64,000 nt of DNA from Streptomyces coeruleorubidus (GTDB lineage Bacteria; Actinomycetota; Actinomycetes; Streptomycetales; Streptomycetaceae): contig NZ_CP023694.1 of assembly GCF_008705135.1 (NCBI RefSeq), positions 5,375,001 to 5,439,000 of the forward strand. The letters run 5' to 3'. Positions within the stretch are counted from its first letter, which is position 1. Each line of letters opens with the position of its first letter. Both the position numbers and the translations under genes were made by a program. Shown here piece after piece: positions 49,157 to 57,577 of this stretch. The notes beneath the pieces were generated by a model, which did no database searches, was not told the DNA's origin, and saw nothing but the letters and a program-made list of their open reading frames with translations.

Positions 49157-50440
49157 ATGAGCCCCCAGAAGATGTCGGTGCGGCGCGTGGCGGTCGTCGG
49201 CGGAGCGCGCATCCCGTTCGCCCGCTCCGACGGCCCGTACGCCACCGCCTCCAACCAGCAGATGCTCACCGCCGCCCTCGACGGCCTGGTCGAGCGGCAC
49301 GGCCTCCAGGGGCCGGGCGCGGTCGGCGAGTTCGTCGCCGGCGCGGTCCTCAAGCACAGCCGCGACTTCAACCTGGCCCGCGAGACGGTCCTCGGCTCGA
49401 AGCTGCACCCGGCCACCCCCGCCTACGACATCCAGCAGGCCTGCGGCACCGGACTCCAGGCCGTCATCGCCGCCGCCAACAAGATCGCCCTCGGCCAGAC
49501 CGAGTCGGCGGTCGCGGGCGGCGCCGACACGGCGAGCGACGCGCCCCTGGGCGTCAACGACTCCCTGCGCCGCATCCTGCTTCAGGCCCGCCGGGCGAAG
49601 TCGCTGGGCGGGCGCGTGAAGGCCCTGGCGAAGGTGCGCCCGGGCCACCTCGTCCCCGACATCCCGCGCAACGCCGAGCCGCGCACCGGCCTGTCCATGG
49701 GCGAACACGCCGCCGTCACCGCCCGCGCCTGGGGCATCGGCCGCGCGGCGCAGGACGAACTGGCGGCGGCCAGTCACCAGCGACTGGCGGCGGCGTACGA
49801 ACGAGGCTTCTTCCAGGACCTGGTGATCCCCTTCCGCGGCCTGGCCCGTGACCAGAACCTGCGCCCCGGCTCGACCGCGGAGAAACTCGCCTCGCTGAAG
49901 CCGGTGTTCGGCCTCGACCACCCCGACCCGACCATGACGGCCGGCAACTCGACCCCGCTGACGGACGGGGCGGCGACCGTGCTGCTGGCGAGCGAGGAGT
50001 GGGCCCGCCGACGCGGCCTGGAGCCGCTGGCGTATCTCACCGCGTACGAGACGGCGGCCGTCGACTTCGTCGGCGGAGACGTCGCCGGCGGCGAGGACGG
50101 GCTGCTCATGGCCCCCGCGTACGCGGTCCCGCGCATGCTGGAGCGGGCCGGACTCCACCTGGCCGACTTCGACCTGGTGGAGATCCACGAGGCCTTCGCC
50201 TCCCAGGTGCTGGCGACGCTCGCGGCCTGGGAGAAGCGGGGCCTGGGCACGGTGGACCGCGCCCGGCTGAACGTCGCCGGCTCGTCCCTCGCCACCGGCC
50301 ATCCCTTCGCGGCCACCGGCGCCCGGATCGTGGCGACCCTGGCCAAGCTGCTCGCCGAACGCGACGCGCCCGCCCGCGGGTTGATCTCCATCTGCGCGGC
50401 GGGCGGGCAGGGGGTGACGGCGATCCTGGAGCGGGCCTGA
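49157..50440 (+). CDS. Acetyl-CoA C-acyltransferase (thiolase)
   Basis: A 427-residue thiolase with the acyl-enzyme Cys in QQACGTGLQAV (near residue 96), GMGEHA-like SMGEHAA, NVAGSSLATGHPFAATGARI with the base His, and the second Cys in CAAGGQG. It cleaves or makes 3-ketoacyl-CoA; it resembles FadA2/FadI in mycobacteria. GGAG precedes the ATG at 49157. Divergent from the reductase/dehydratase operon, with which it forms a beta-oxidation set. Confidence 0.92.
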   Translation: MSPQKMSVRRVAVVGGARIPFARSDGPYATASNQQMLTAALDGLVERHGLQGPGAVGEFVAGAVLKHSRDFNLARETVLGSKLHPATPAYDIQQACGTGLQAVIAAANKIALGQTESAVAGGADTASDAPLGVNDSLRRILLQARRAKSLGGRVKALAKVRPGHLVPDIPRNAEPRTGLSMGEHAAVTARAWGIGRAAQDELAAASHQRLAAAYERGFFQDLVIPFRGLARDQNLRPGSTAEKLASLKPVFGLDHPDPTMTAGNSTPLTDGAATVLLASEEWARRRGLEPLAYLTAYETAAVDFVGGDVAGGEDGLLMAPAYAVPRMLERAGLHLADFDLVEIHEAFASQVLATLAAWEKRGLGTVDRARLNVAGSSLATGHPFAATGARIVATLAKLLAERDAPARGLISICAAGGQGVTAILERA

Positions 50441-50671
50441 GGGTGACGGTGCACCGAACCTGAAGCACCCTCACGTAACCCCCGAGAATGCACAGGCCTG
50501 GCTCCGGACCATCCCCGAACCCGCACAAACCCGCCACGTGAGGCCCGTACGATCCCGTTCCTACCGGCAGTAACCCCTTTCTGGGGATTCAACCGGTTGA
50601 GCGCCTCGGCGTGCGAGGCACGTACGTATCGCAGCAAGCAGTTCCTTCGCTGCGCGCCCCAGGAGCCGCCC

Positions 50672-52591
50672 GTGTCCACTGTCCATCCCTCCTCCGCCTA
50701 CGGTGACATGTACGGCGGACCGGTCCTGGTCGAGCCCGAGACACGGCGGCTCGACGGGGCGGTGCGAGAGGCGTCCGTACCGCCGCTGGCGCCGCCGTGG
50801 ACCCATGGGTCGCTCGCCGACCTGCCGTTCGACAACGCGAGCGCGAACCCGGACGGCGTGGCGCTCAGCCGCAAGGACGCCGACGGGCGCTGGAGCGACG
50901 TCACGGCGGCGCAGTTCGCCGACCAGGTGCTGGCCGTCGCGAAAGGGCTGATAGCCGAAGGGCTGATGCCCGGCGACCGGATCGCCGTGATGGCCCGCAC
51001 CATCTACGAGTGGACGGTCCTGGACTTCGCGGCCTGGGCGGCCGGTCTGGTCACCGTCCCCGTCTATCCCACCTCCTCCGTCTTCCAGGCCCGCTGGATC
51101 CTCCAGGACTCCGGCGCTGTCGCTCTGGTCACCGAGTTCGCGGGGCAGGCCGCCGCACTCGGCCCGGAGCGCGAACGCCTGCCCGACCTGAAGCACATGT
51201 GGGTCGTGGAGAAGGGCCACGTGGACCGGCTGGCCGAAGCCGGCGCCCACCTCTCCGACCAGGAGGTGGAGGTGCGGCGCGGCATGCTCGGCCCCGACAC
51301 CCTCGCCACCCTCGTCTACACCTCGGGCACCACGGGCCGCCCCAAGGGCTGCGCGCTCACCCACGGCAACTTCTTCGCCGAGGTCGACAACGCGATCGAG
51401 CTCCTCTACCCCGTCTTCCGGGCCAGGACCAGCGAAGAGGCATCGGTCCTGCTGTTCCTGCCCATGTCCCACGTCTTCGGGCGCATGGTGGCGATCGCCT
51501 GCGTCCGCGCCCGCGTACGGCTGGGCCACGCGCCGAGCATCAAGGCGGAGAACCTGCTCCCGGATCTGGCGAGCTTCCGGCCGACCTGTCTGCTCGCCAT
51601 CCCGTACATGCTGGAGAAGGTCTTCAACTCGGCCCGCGCCAAGGCCGAGGCGGCCGGCCGGGTGACGTCGTTCGACCGCGCGGCGGCGGTGGCGCAGCGC
51701 TACGGCGAGGCGATGGAGGCCCAGCAGACGGGCACCGGCCCAGGCCCCTCCCGCGCCCTCAGGACCGCCCGGGTCTTCTACGACCCCCTGGTCTACCGCC
51801 GTATCCGCAACGCCATGGGCGGCAGGGTCCGCTACGCCATCTGCGGCGGCTCGCCCCTGGGCCGCCGCCTCGCCGCGTTCTACGCCGGAGCGGGCATCGA
51901 GATCTTCGAGGGCTACGGCCTGACGGAGACCACGGGCGCGTCGACCGTCACCCCGCCCCTGAAACCCCGCCTGGGCACGGTCGGCTGGCCCCTGCCCGGC
52001 ACCCGGGTCCGCATCGCCGCCGACGGCGAGATCCTCCTCGCCGGCGACCACGTCCTGCGCGGCTACTGGGACCCCCAGGCCGGCGGCGTCGTACCCGCCG
52101 CCCCCGGCGGCTGGCTCGCCACCGGCGACATCGGCGAACTGGACGACGAGGGCTATCTGACGATCACCGGCCGCAAGAAGGAACTGCTGATCACCGCGGG
52201 CGGCAAGAGCGTCGCCCCGGCACCCCTGGAGAACTGGCTGCGCTCCCACCCCCTGATCTCCCAGTGCATGGTCCTGGGCGACGGCCGTCCCTTCGTCTCG
52301 GCCCTGATCACTCTCGACCCGGACGGCATCAGCCACTGGCGCCAGATGAACGGCAAACACCCCGTGCCGCCCAAACTCCTCGTCGACGACGAGGAACTCC
52401 GCTCCGTCATCCAGCGTGCCGTCGACGAGGCCAACAAGATGGTCTCCCGCCCGGAGTCCATCCGCCGCTTCGCGATCCTCCCCGAGGACTTCACCGAGGA
52501 GGCGGGCCACCTCACCCCGTCGATGAAGCTCCGCCGCGAGGCGGTGATGCGCTCCTTCGCGGCGGAAGTGGAGGGTCTGTACACGCGGTGA
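50672..52591 (+). CDS. Long-chain fatty-acid-CoA ligase (FadD15-like)
   Basis: A 639-residue AMP-forming ligase. It activates fatty acids to acyl-CoA via acyl-AMP. The AMP motif is YTSGTTGRPKG, followed by LFLPMSHVFGRM, GYGLTETTG and TGDIGELDDEGYLTITGRKKELLITAGGK. The GTG at 50672 has AGGAG seven bases upstream; upstream frame does not match the family. The 231-base gap before it carries TACCGGCAGTAA, similar to the operator at 49114. It supplies substrate for the thiolase/FabG/MaoC set. Confidence 0.92.
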   Translation: MSTVHPSSAYGDMYGGPVLVEPETRRLDGAVREASVPPLAPPWTHGSLADLPFDNASANPDGVALSRKDADGRWSDVTAAQFADQVLAVAKGLIAEGLMPGDRIAVMARTIYEWTVLDFAAWAAGLVTVPVYPTSSVFQARWILQDSGAVALVTEFAGQAAALGPERERLPDLKHMWVVEKGHVDRLAEAGAHLSDQEVEVRRGMLGPDTLATLVYTSGTTGRPKGCALTHGNFFAEVDNAIELLYPVFRARTSEEASVLLFLPMSHVFGRMVAIACVRARVRLGHAPSIKAENLLPDLASFRPTCLLAIPYMLEKVFNSARAKAEAAGRVTSFDRAAAVAQRYGEAMEAQQTGTGPGPSRALRTARVFYDPLVYRRIRNAMGGRVRYAICGGSPLGRRLAAFYAGAGIEIFEGYGLTETTGASTVTPPLKPRLGTVGWPLPGTRVRIAADGEILLAGDHVLRGYWDPQAGGVVPAAPGGWLATGDIGELDDEGYLTITGRKKELLITAGGKSVAPAPLENWLRSHPLISQCMVLGDGRPFVSALITLDPDGISHWRQMNGKHPVPPKLLVDDEELRSVIQRAVDEANKMVSRPESIRRFAILPEDFTEEAGHLTPSMKLRREAVMRSFAAEVEGLYTR

Positions 52592-52624
52592 GGCACCTTT
52601 GCGATCTCTTCACACGGGGTTCTT

Positions 52625-52640
52625 GACGCCACAAGGCGTC
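52625..52640 (+). terminator. Hairpin after the acyl-CoA ligase
   Basis: GACGCC-ACAA-GGCGTC is a perfect short stem 33 bases after the stop. TTGACG overlaps its left arm, so it could instead be part of the next gene's promoter. Confidence 0.4.
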
Positions 52641-52699
52641 TGCACGTTGGCTTTCTAGCCACTTCGTCGCGATGCTCCCCCCATCGGAAGGCACCACCA

Positions 52700-53821
52700 G
52701 TGAAAGCGCGTACCACCCGTCGGCCCGCTGTGCGTCCCCTCTCCATAGCCCTGGCGGTCACCGTGTCGGCCCTGTCCCTCACCGCCTGCGGCGGCGGGAG
52801 TGACGACTCCACGGACGTGAAGAAGGGCAACGACATCACGGTGGGCCTGTTGCTGCCCGACCGGGACACGGCACGCTTCGAGAAGTTCGACTACCCCCTG
52901 ATCAAGGAGGAGGTCGCCTCCCTCACCGATGACCAGGGCAAGGTCAAGTACGCCAACGCCGAGGCGAGTGTGTCCAGACAGAGTGAGCAGTTCCAGCAGA
53001 TGATCGACGACAAGGTCGACGTCATCCTGGTGGACGCGCTGAACTCCAAGACGATCGCCTCGGACGTGAAGAAGGCCAAGGACGCCGGCATCCCGGTCAT
53101 CGCCTACGACCGGCTCGCCGAGGGCCCGATCGACGCGTACGTCTCCCACGACAACGAACTCGTCGGACAGGTGCAGGGCCGCGCCATCGTCGGGGAGCTC
53201 GGTGAGAAGGCCGAGAAGAGCAAGGTCGTCATGATGAACGGCGACCCCGCCGACCCCAACACGGCACGGTTCAAGACCGGCGCGCTCAGCGAGCTCCAGG
53301 GCGCGGTCGACATCGTCCAGCAGTACGACACCAAGGAGTGGAAGCCCTCGATCGCCAAGGCGAACATGAAGAAGGCGATCCAGACCGTCGGACTGAACAA
53401 CATCGCCGCCGTCTACTCCGCCAACGACGGCATGGCGGGCGCCGTCATCGAGGCACTGGAGGAGGCGGGCGCCTCCAGGATCCCGCCGGTGACCGGACAG
53501 GACGCCAACCTGGACGCGGTGCAGCGCATCGTGTCGGGGGAGCAGTACATGACCGTGTACAAGTCCTTCCTGCTGGAGGCGACGAACGCCGCGAAGATCG
53601 CGGTGGCCAAGGTCCAGGGCCGCACGATCGAGTTCGCCGCGCTGACCCGGGAGACCGTCGACAGCCCCACGGCGAAGGACATCCCGGCGATGCTGGTGCC
53701 GGTGGTCGCCCTCACCAAGGACAACATCAAGGAGACGGTGATCACGGACGGGGTCTACACGGTCAAGGACATCTGCACAGCGAAGTACAAGGCGGACTGC
53801 GCGGCGATCGGCCTCGACTAG
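52700..53821 (+). CDS. Sugar ABC transporter substrate-binding lipoprotein (orphan)
   Basis: A 373-residue periplasmic-binding-like lipoprotein. The signal peptide ends in the lipobox SLTACGGG. The two-lobe ligand fold is of the XylF/ribose type: VGLLLPDRDTARFEKFDYPLI, VDVILVDALNSKTIA, VIAYDRLAEGPIDAYVSHDN and AAVYSANDGMAGAVIEAL. No ATPase or permease gene is adjacent, so it either works with a distant transporter or acts as a receptor. The GTG at 52700 has GGAAGG before it. Confidence 0.88.
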   Translation: MKARTTRRPAVRPLSIALAVTVSALSLTACGGGSDDSTDVKKGNDITVGLLLPDRDTARFEKFDYPLIKEEVASLTDDQGKVKYANAEASVSRQSEQFQQMIDDKVDVILVDALNSKTIASDVKKAKDAGIPVIAYDRLAEGPIDAYVSHDNELVGQVQGRAIVGELGEKAEKSKVVMMNGDPADPNTARFKTGALSELQGAVDIVQQYDTKEWKPSIAKANMKKAIQTVGLNNIAAVYSANDGMAGAVIEALEEAGASRIPPVTGQDANLDAVQRIVSGEQYMTVYKSFLLEATNAAKIAVAKVQGRTIEFAALTRETVDSPTAKDIPAMLVPVVALTKDNIKETVITDGVYTVKDICTAKYKADCAAIGLD

Positions 53822-53918
53822 AAGCTCCAACGCGGTATCAGAGCCTGGCTCTTGACTTCGCGAGGTGCCCGCGCGACATTCCCCACCCCTTGAGGTGTCC
53901 CGTCGCGCTGGAGACGTC

Positions 53919-55721
53919 ATGACCACTGACATGAACTCCGCACCACCCGCTGCTTCCCGTGCCGGCCGTCCTGGTCCCCCTTCCCGAAGACGCGTGCTGG
54001 CCGGCGCCGCGGGTGCCGGCCTCGCGGTCGCCGCCGGAGTGCACCAGGGCGCCCACGCCGCCGACTTACCCCCGCTCGGCACGTACGACGTCGTCGTCAT
54101 CGGCTCCGGCGCGGCCGGGATGACCGCCGCGCTGACCGCCGCCGGGCAGGGGCTGAGCTGCGTCGTCGTGGAGAAGGCCCCGACCTTCGGCGGCTCGACC
54201 GCCCGCTCCGGCGCCGGGATCTGGATCCCGAACAACCCGGTGATCCTCGCCGCCGGCGTCCCCGACACCCCGGCCAAGGCCGCCGCCTACCTCGCCGCCG
54301 TCGTCGGCCCGGAGGTCCCCGCCGACCGGCAGCGGGCCTTCCTCACCCACGGCCCGGCGGCGATCTCCTACGTCATGGCCCACAGCCCCCTGCGCTTCCG
54401 CTGGATGGAGGGCTACAGCGACTACTACCCCGAACTGCCCGGCGGCCTGGCGAACGGCCGCTCCATCGAGCCCGACCAGCTCGACGGCAGGATCCTCGGT
54501 GCCGAACTGGCCCGTCTGAACCCGCCGTACATGGACGTCCCCGCCGGCATGGTGGTCTTCAGCGCGGACTACAAGTGGCTGGCTCTGGCCGCGGTGAACG
54601 CCAAGGGGGCGGCCGTGGCGGCACAGTGCCTGGCGCGGGGCACGGCGGCGGCCCTGCGGGGTGAGAAGCCGCTGACCATGGGCCAGTCGCTGGCGGCGGG
54701 CCTGCGCGCGGGACTGCGGTCGGCCGGCGTTCCGGTGTGGCTGAACACGCCCCTGACGGATCTGCACGTCGAGAACGGCACGGTCACCGGAGCCGTGGTC
54801 GCCCGCGACGGCGCCCCCGGCCTGATCCGCGCCCGCCGGGCCGTGATCGTCGGCTCCGGCGGCTTCGAGCACAACGCGGCGATGCGCGACCGCTACCAGC
54901 GACAGCCCATCGGCACGGACTGGACGGTCGGCGCCAAGGAGAACACCGGCGACGGGATCCGGGCGGGGGAGCGGCTCGGCGCGGCGCTCGACCTGATGGA
55001 CGACGCCTGGTGGGGCCCGGCGATCCCGGTCCCCGGTCAGCCGTACTTCTGCCTCGCCGAACGCACCCTCCCCGGCGGCCTGCTGGTGAACGGGTCCGGC
55101 AGGCGCTTCGTCAACGAGGCCGCGCCCTACAGCGACGTCGTCCACACCATGTACGACGTCCACGACACGGACCCGGCCATCCCGTCCTGGCTGATCGTCG
55201 ACCAGAACTACCGCAACCGGTACCTCTTCAAGGACGTCCTGCCGGCCCTGCCCTTCCCCGACGACTGGTACGACTCGGGCGCCGCGCACAAGGCCTGGAC
55301 CCTGGACGCCCTGGCCACGTCGATCGGCGTCCCGCCGGCCGCCCTGCGGACGACGGTCGACCGCTTCAACTCCCAGGCGCGGCGGGGCGAGGACCCCGAC
55401 TTCCACCGCGGCGACAGCGCCTACGACCACTACTACACGGACCCGTCGGTCCTCCCGAACCCCTGCCTGGCACCCCTCCGGCTCCCCCCGTTCCACGCGT
55501 TCCGCATCGTCCCCGGCGACCTCGGCACGAAGGGCGGCATGCGAACGGACGCCCGGGCCCGCGTACTGCGCCCCGACGGCTCGGTGGTCCGAGGCCTGTA
55601 CGCGGCGGGCAACGCCAGCGCGGCGGTGATGGGCCGCAGTTACGCGGGCGCGGGCTCGACCATCGGGCCGGCGATGACCTTCGGGTACATCGCGGCGAGG
55701 GATGCCGCGGGGGTGTTGTAG
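53919..55721 (+). CDS. Tat-exported FAD-binding dehydrogenase (KstD/fumarate reductase-like)
   Basis: A 600-residue flavoprotein. The N-terminus has a twin-arginine signal (SRRRVLAGAAGAGLAVAAG) with an AxA site near residue 47. Mature domain: FAD motif VVIGSGAAGMTAAL, a FAD_binding_2 core, and the final GLYAAGNASAAVMGRSYAGAGSTIGPAM. The family contains 3-ketosteroid 1-dehydrogenases and flavocytochrome fumarate/urocanate reductases. GGAG lies six bases before the ATG at 53919. No steroid genes are nearby, so the substrate is open. Confidence 0.85.
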   Translation: MTTDMNSAPPAASRAGRPGPPSRRRVLAGAAGAGLAVAAGVHQGAHAADLPPLGTYDVVVIGSGAAGMTAALTAAGQGLSCVVVEKAPTFGGSTARSGAGIWIPNNPVILAAGVPDTPAKAAAYLAAVVGPEVPADRQRAFLTHGPAAISYVMAHSPLRFRWMEGYSDYYPELPGGLANGRSIEPDQLDGRILGAELARLNPPYMDVPAGMVVFSADYKWLALAAVNAKGAAVAAQCLARGTAAALRGEKPLTMGQSLAAGLRAGLRSAGVPVWLNTPLTDLHVENGTVTGAVVARDGAPGLIRARRAVIVGSGGFEHNAAMRDRYQRQPIGTDWTVGAKENTGDGIRAGERLGAALDLMDDAWWGPAIPVPGQPYFCLAERTLPGGLLVNGSGRRFVNEAAPYSDVVHTMYDVHDTDPAIPSWLIVDQNYRNRYLFKDVLPALPFPDDWYDSGAAHKAWTLDALATSIGVPPAALRTTVDRFNSQARRGEDPDFHRGDSAYDHYYTDPSVLPNPCLAPLRLPPFHAFRIVPGDLGTKGGMRTDARARVLRPDGSVVRGLYAAGNASAAVMGRSYAGAGSTIGPAMTFGYIAARDAAGVL

Positions 55722-55743
55722 GGGGGGTGTTGCAGGGGGGCGG

Positions 55744-56403
55744 CTAGGAAATCGGCTCCGGCGGCTTGCGGGCCACGAGGCACGCCTGGCGGACCGGCTC
55801 CCCGAGTGCCTCGTCGGGCTCGCGGACGGTACGGGAGCGCAGGACGAAACCGGCGGCTTCCAGCAGGGCGGCGATCCGCTCCGGCTGCCGCCGCCGGAAG
55901 TCCAGCGCCACCTGGTGCCCGAAGGCTTCTTCGTAGCGACGGGGTTCGTCACCGGCCTGGAAGCCGAGCAGCAGATGCCCTCCGGGCCGCAGGACGCGGC
56001 CGAACTCGGCGAAGACGTCCGGCAGCCGGTCGAGCGGGGTGTGGATGGTCGAGTACCAGGAGACGACCCCGTCGAGCGAGCCGTCGGGCAGGTCCAGCTC
56101 CAGCATCGAGCCCTGCTCGAACCGCAGACCGGGATTCTCGCGCCGGGCGATCGCGAGCATCGACTCCGACAGGTCCAGCCCGAACACGGACAGCCCTCGT
56201 GACGCCAGGTACCCGGTCACCCGCCCGGGCCCGCACCCGAGGTCGGCGACCTCGCCCCCCTCGCCCACGAGCTCCGTGAACCCGTACAGCAGTCCAAGGT
56301 CCAACGGCATGGCCACGGGCGGGTCACTGAAGTGGACGGCGTAGTCCTCCGCCACGGCGTCGTAGAAGACACGGGTCTCGGTCAGGAAGTCGGCTTCGGT
56401 CAT
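55744..56403 (-). CDS. Class I SAM-dependent methyltransferase
   Basis: A 219-residue methyltransferase with the SAM motifs VADLGCGPGRVTGYLA, GLDLSESML and GVVSWYSTIHTP. The usual family start is the ATG at 56403 (MTEADFLTETRVFYDAVAEDYA). The frame stays open upstream through the 28-bp repeats to 56652, but that part is repeat-derived. Substrate is unknown. Confidence 0.85.
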   Translation of the reverse strand: MTEADFLTETRVFYDAVAEDYAVHFSDPPVAMPLDLGLLYGFTELVGEGGEVADLGCGPGRVTGYLASRGLSVFGLDLSESMLAIARRENPGLRFEQGSMLELDLPDGSLDGVVSWYSTIHTPLDRLPDVFAEFGRVLRPGGHLLLGFQAGDEPRRYEEAFGHQVALDFRRRQPERIAALLEAAGFVLRSRTVREPDEALGEPVRQACLVARKPPEPIS

Positions 56404-56463
56404 GGCCCGACCATATGGCGAGGGACTGACACCGCCGGCCGCACCACGAGTGCCCGCCGCCCC

Positions 56464-56652
56464 GGTCCTGCTGTGCGGGCCTGTCGGCCGCGGTCCTGCT
56501 GTGCGGGCCTGTCGGCCGCGGTCCTGCTGTGGGGGCCTGTCGGCCGCGGTCCTGCTGTGGGGGCCTGTCGGCTGCGGTCCTGCTGTGGGGGCCTGTCGGC
56601 TGCGGTCCTGCTGTGGGGGCCTGTCGGCTGCGGTCCTGCCGCGCAGGCCCAT
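56464..56652. repeat. 28-bp tandem repeat array
   Basis: The unit GGTCCTGCTGTGCGGGCCTG plus TCGGCCGC starts at 56464, 56492, 56520, 56548, 56576 and 56604 (six full copies) with a degenerate seventh copy at 56632. Copies differ at two positions (C/G and C/T). The 28-base period is not a multiple of three, so it is not a protein repeat. It lies between the methyltransferase start and a convergent-oriented small gene's end, in their shared upstream region. Confidence 0.95.
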
Positions 56653-56662
56653 CGCCCCAGCC

Positions 56663-56914
56663 CTACTGCGTAGGCCCGTCCCCGCGGTCCTCGCCCGCCC
56701 GCCGTCCCCCGAGCCCGGCCCCCGCGCCGATCGCCGTTCCCAGGCCGAGGCCCAGGGCCAGGCCCAGGCCGATGTTGTCGAAGACGGTCAGGCCGAGGAC
56801 GAGTCCTACCGCCGTGCCGATGGACAGGCCGAGGGACAGGCCCGATGCCAGGCGCTTGTCCGCAGGGCTGGGGGTGCCGCCGGTCTCCCCGTCGTGCTCC
56901 GGGTCTCTCTCCAT
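56663..56914 (-). CDS. Glycine-zipper membrane protein
   Basis: An 83-residue protein with a hydrophilic start and one or two Gly-rich membrane segments (LASGLSLGLSIGTAVGLVLGLTVFDNIGLGLALGLGLGTAIGAG). The small-xxx-small spacing is the glycine-zipper type. A short charged tail follows. Function unknown; it might insert in the membrane as oligomers. Confidence 0.75.
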   Translation of the reverse strand: MERDPEHDGETGGTPSPADKRLASGLSLGLSIGTAVGLVLGLTVFDNIGLGLALGLGLGTAIGAGAGLGGRRAGEDRGDGPTQ

Positions 56915-57008
56915 CCGGGCATCCTCCCACGCCCCACGGGCGGAATTCGCCGGGAATTCACCGGGGCGTAAGGAAGGGCATAGGGAGGCACGTGTGGGGA
57001 GAAAGGCA

Positions 57009-57039
57009 GGAGCCCCGTCGCCTGACGGCGCGGGGCTCC
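57009..57039 (-). terminator. Terminator after the cold-shock gene
   Basis: GGAGCCCCG (57009-57017) and CGGGGCTCC (57031-57039) form a stem around a GC-rich loop, 15 bases after the cold-shock stop at 57054 on the minus strand. The transcript continues TGCCTTTCT. Confidence 0.75.
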
Positions 57040-57053
57040 TTGGGTACTACTGA

Positions 57054-57257
57054 TCAGACCGGCGTGACGTTCTCAGCCTGCGGGCCCTTCGGGCCCTGCG
57101 TGACGTCGAAAGACACCTGCTGGTTCTCCTCGAGAGAGCGGAAGCCGCTCGCGTTGATCGCGGAGTAGTGGACGAAGACGTCGGGGCCGCCGCCCTCCTG
57201 GGCGATGAAACCAAAGCCCTTTTCGGCGTTGAACCACTTCACGGTTCCGGTAGCCAT
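57054..57257 (-). CDS. Cold-shock domain protein
   Basis: A 67-residue CspA-type RNA-binding protein with KGFGFI (RNP1) and VFVHYS (RNP2), MATGTVKWFNAEKGFGF at the start. AAGGAGG sits just before the ATG at 57257. A promoter at 57416-57443 gives a leader of about 150 bases containing an 11-bp hairpin, as in temperature-controlled csp mRNAs. It unwinds RNA and helps translation in the cold. Confidence 0.95.
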   Translation of the reverse strand: MATGTVKWFNAEKGFGFIAQEGGGPDVFVHYSAINASGFRSLEENQQVSFDVTQGPKGPQAENVTPV

Positions 57258-57443
57258 AAGCCCTCCTTGGGCCCAAAAGGGTTGCCCTGCTCCAGAACCA
57301 GCAAGTGTGAAGATGAATTCTGCACAACTGCATACGTCTGAGAATGACGAGAGCCCGCGGTCACATGCTCCGCAGGCTCTGTACTGCAAGGGAAACCAAA
57401 CTGCAACTTGCGATGAGCCTAGCACGCAGTCCCCGGAATGCAA
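57258..57443 (-). promoter_or_regulatory. Cold-shock gene promoter and structured leader
   Basis: Reading the minus strand, TTGCAT (57443-57438) and TAGGCT (57421-57416) are 16 bases apart, a good promoter. The leader from about 57409 to 57258 holds a hairpin at 57350-57380 with 11-base arms (one G-U pair). Its place and length suit a temperature-sensitive csp leader. Confidence 0.6.
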
Positions 57444-57577
57444 TAGGGGTCAAGATCACGTCACCCGAATGTTTGAACATCGCTCCGCCGACTGGCGGAG
57501 AGCGCGCCGGCCGCCGGTCACGGGCCCACCGCGGGGCCGGGCGCGGGCCCGTACGCCAAGAGGGCTAGCCTCACGAT

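Noticed and set aside
56464..56652. Possible CRISPR array or coding repeat.
   Set aside because: Units are directly adjacent with no spacers and the period of 28 is not a multiple of three. No cas gene is present; frames through it are repeat artefacts.
55744..56652. Methyltransferase extended upstream to a 302-residue protein.
   Set aside because: The extra N-terminus comes from the 28-bp repeats and has no family similarity; the ATG at 56403 gives the normal length.
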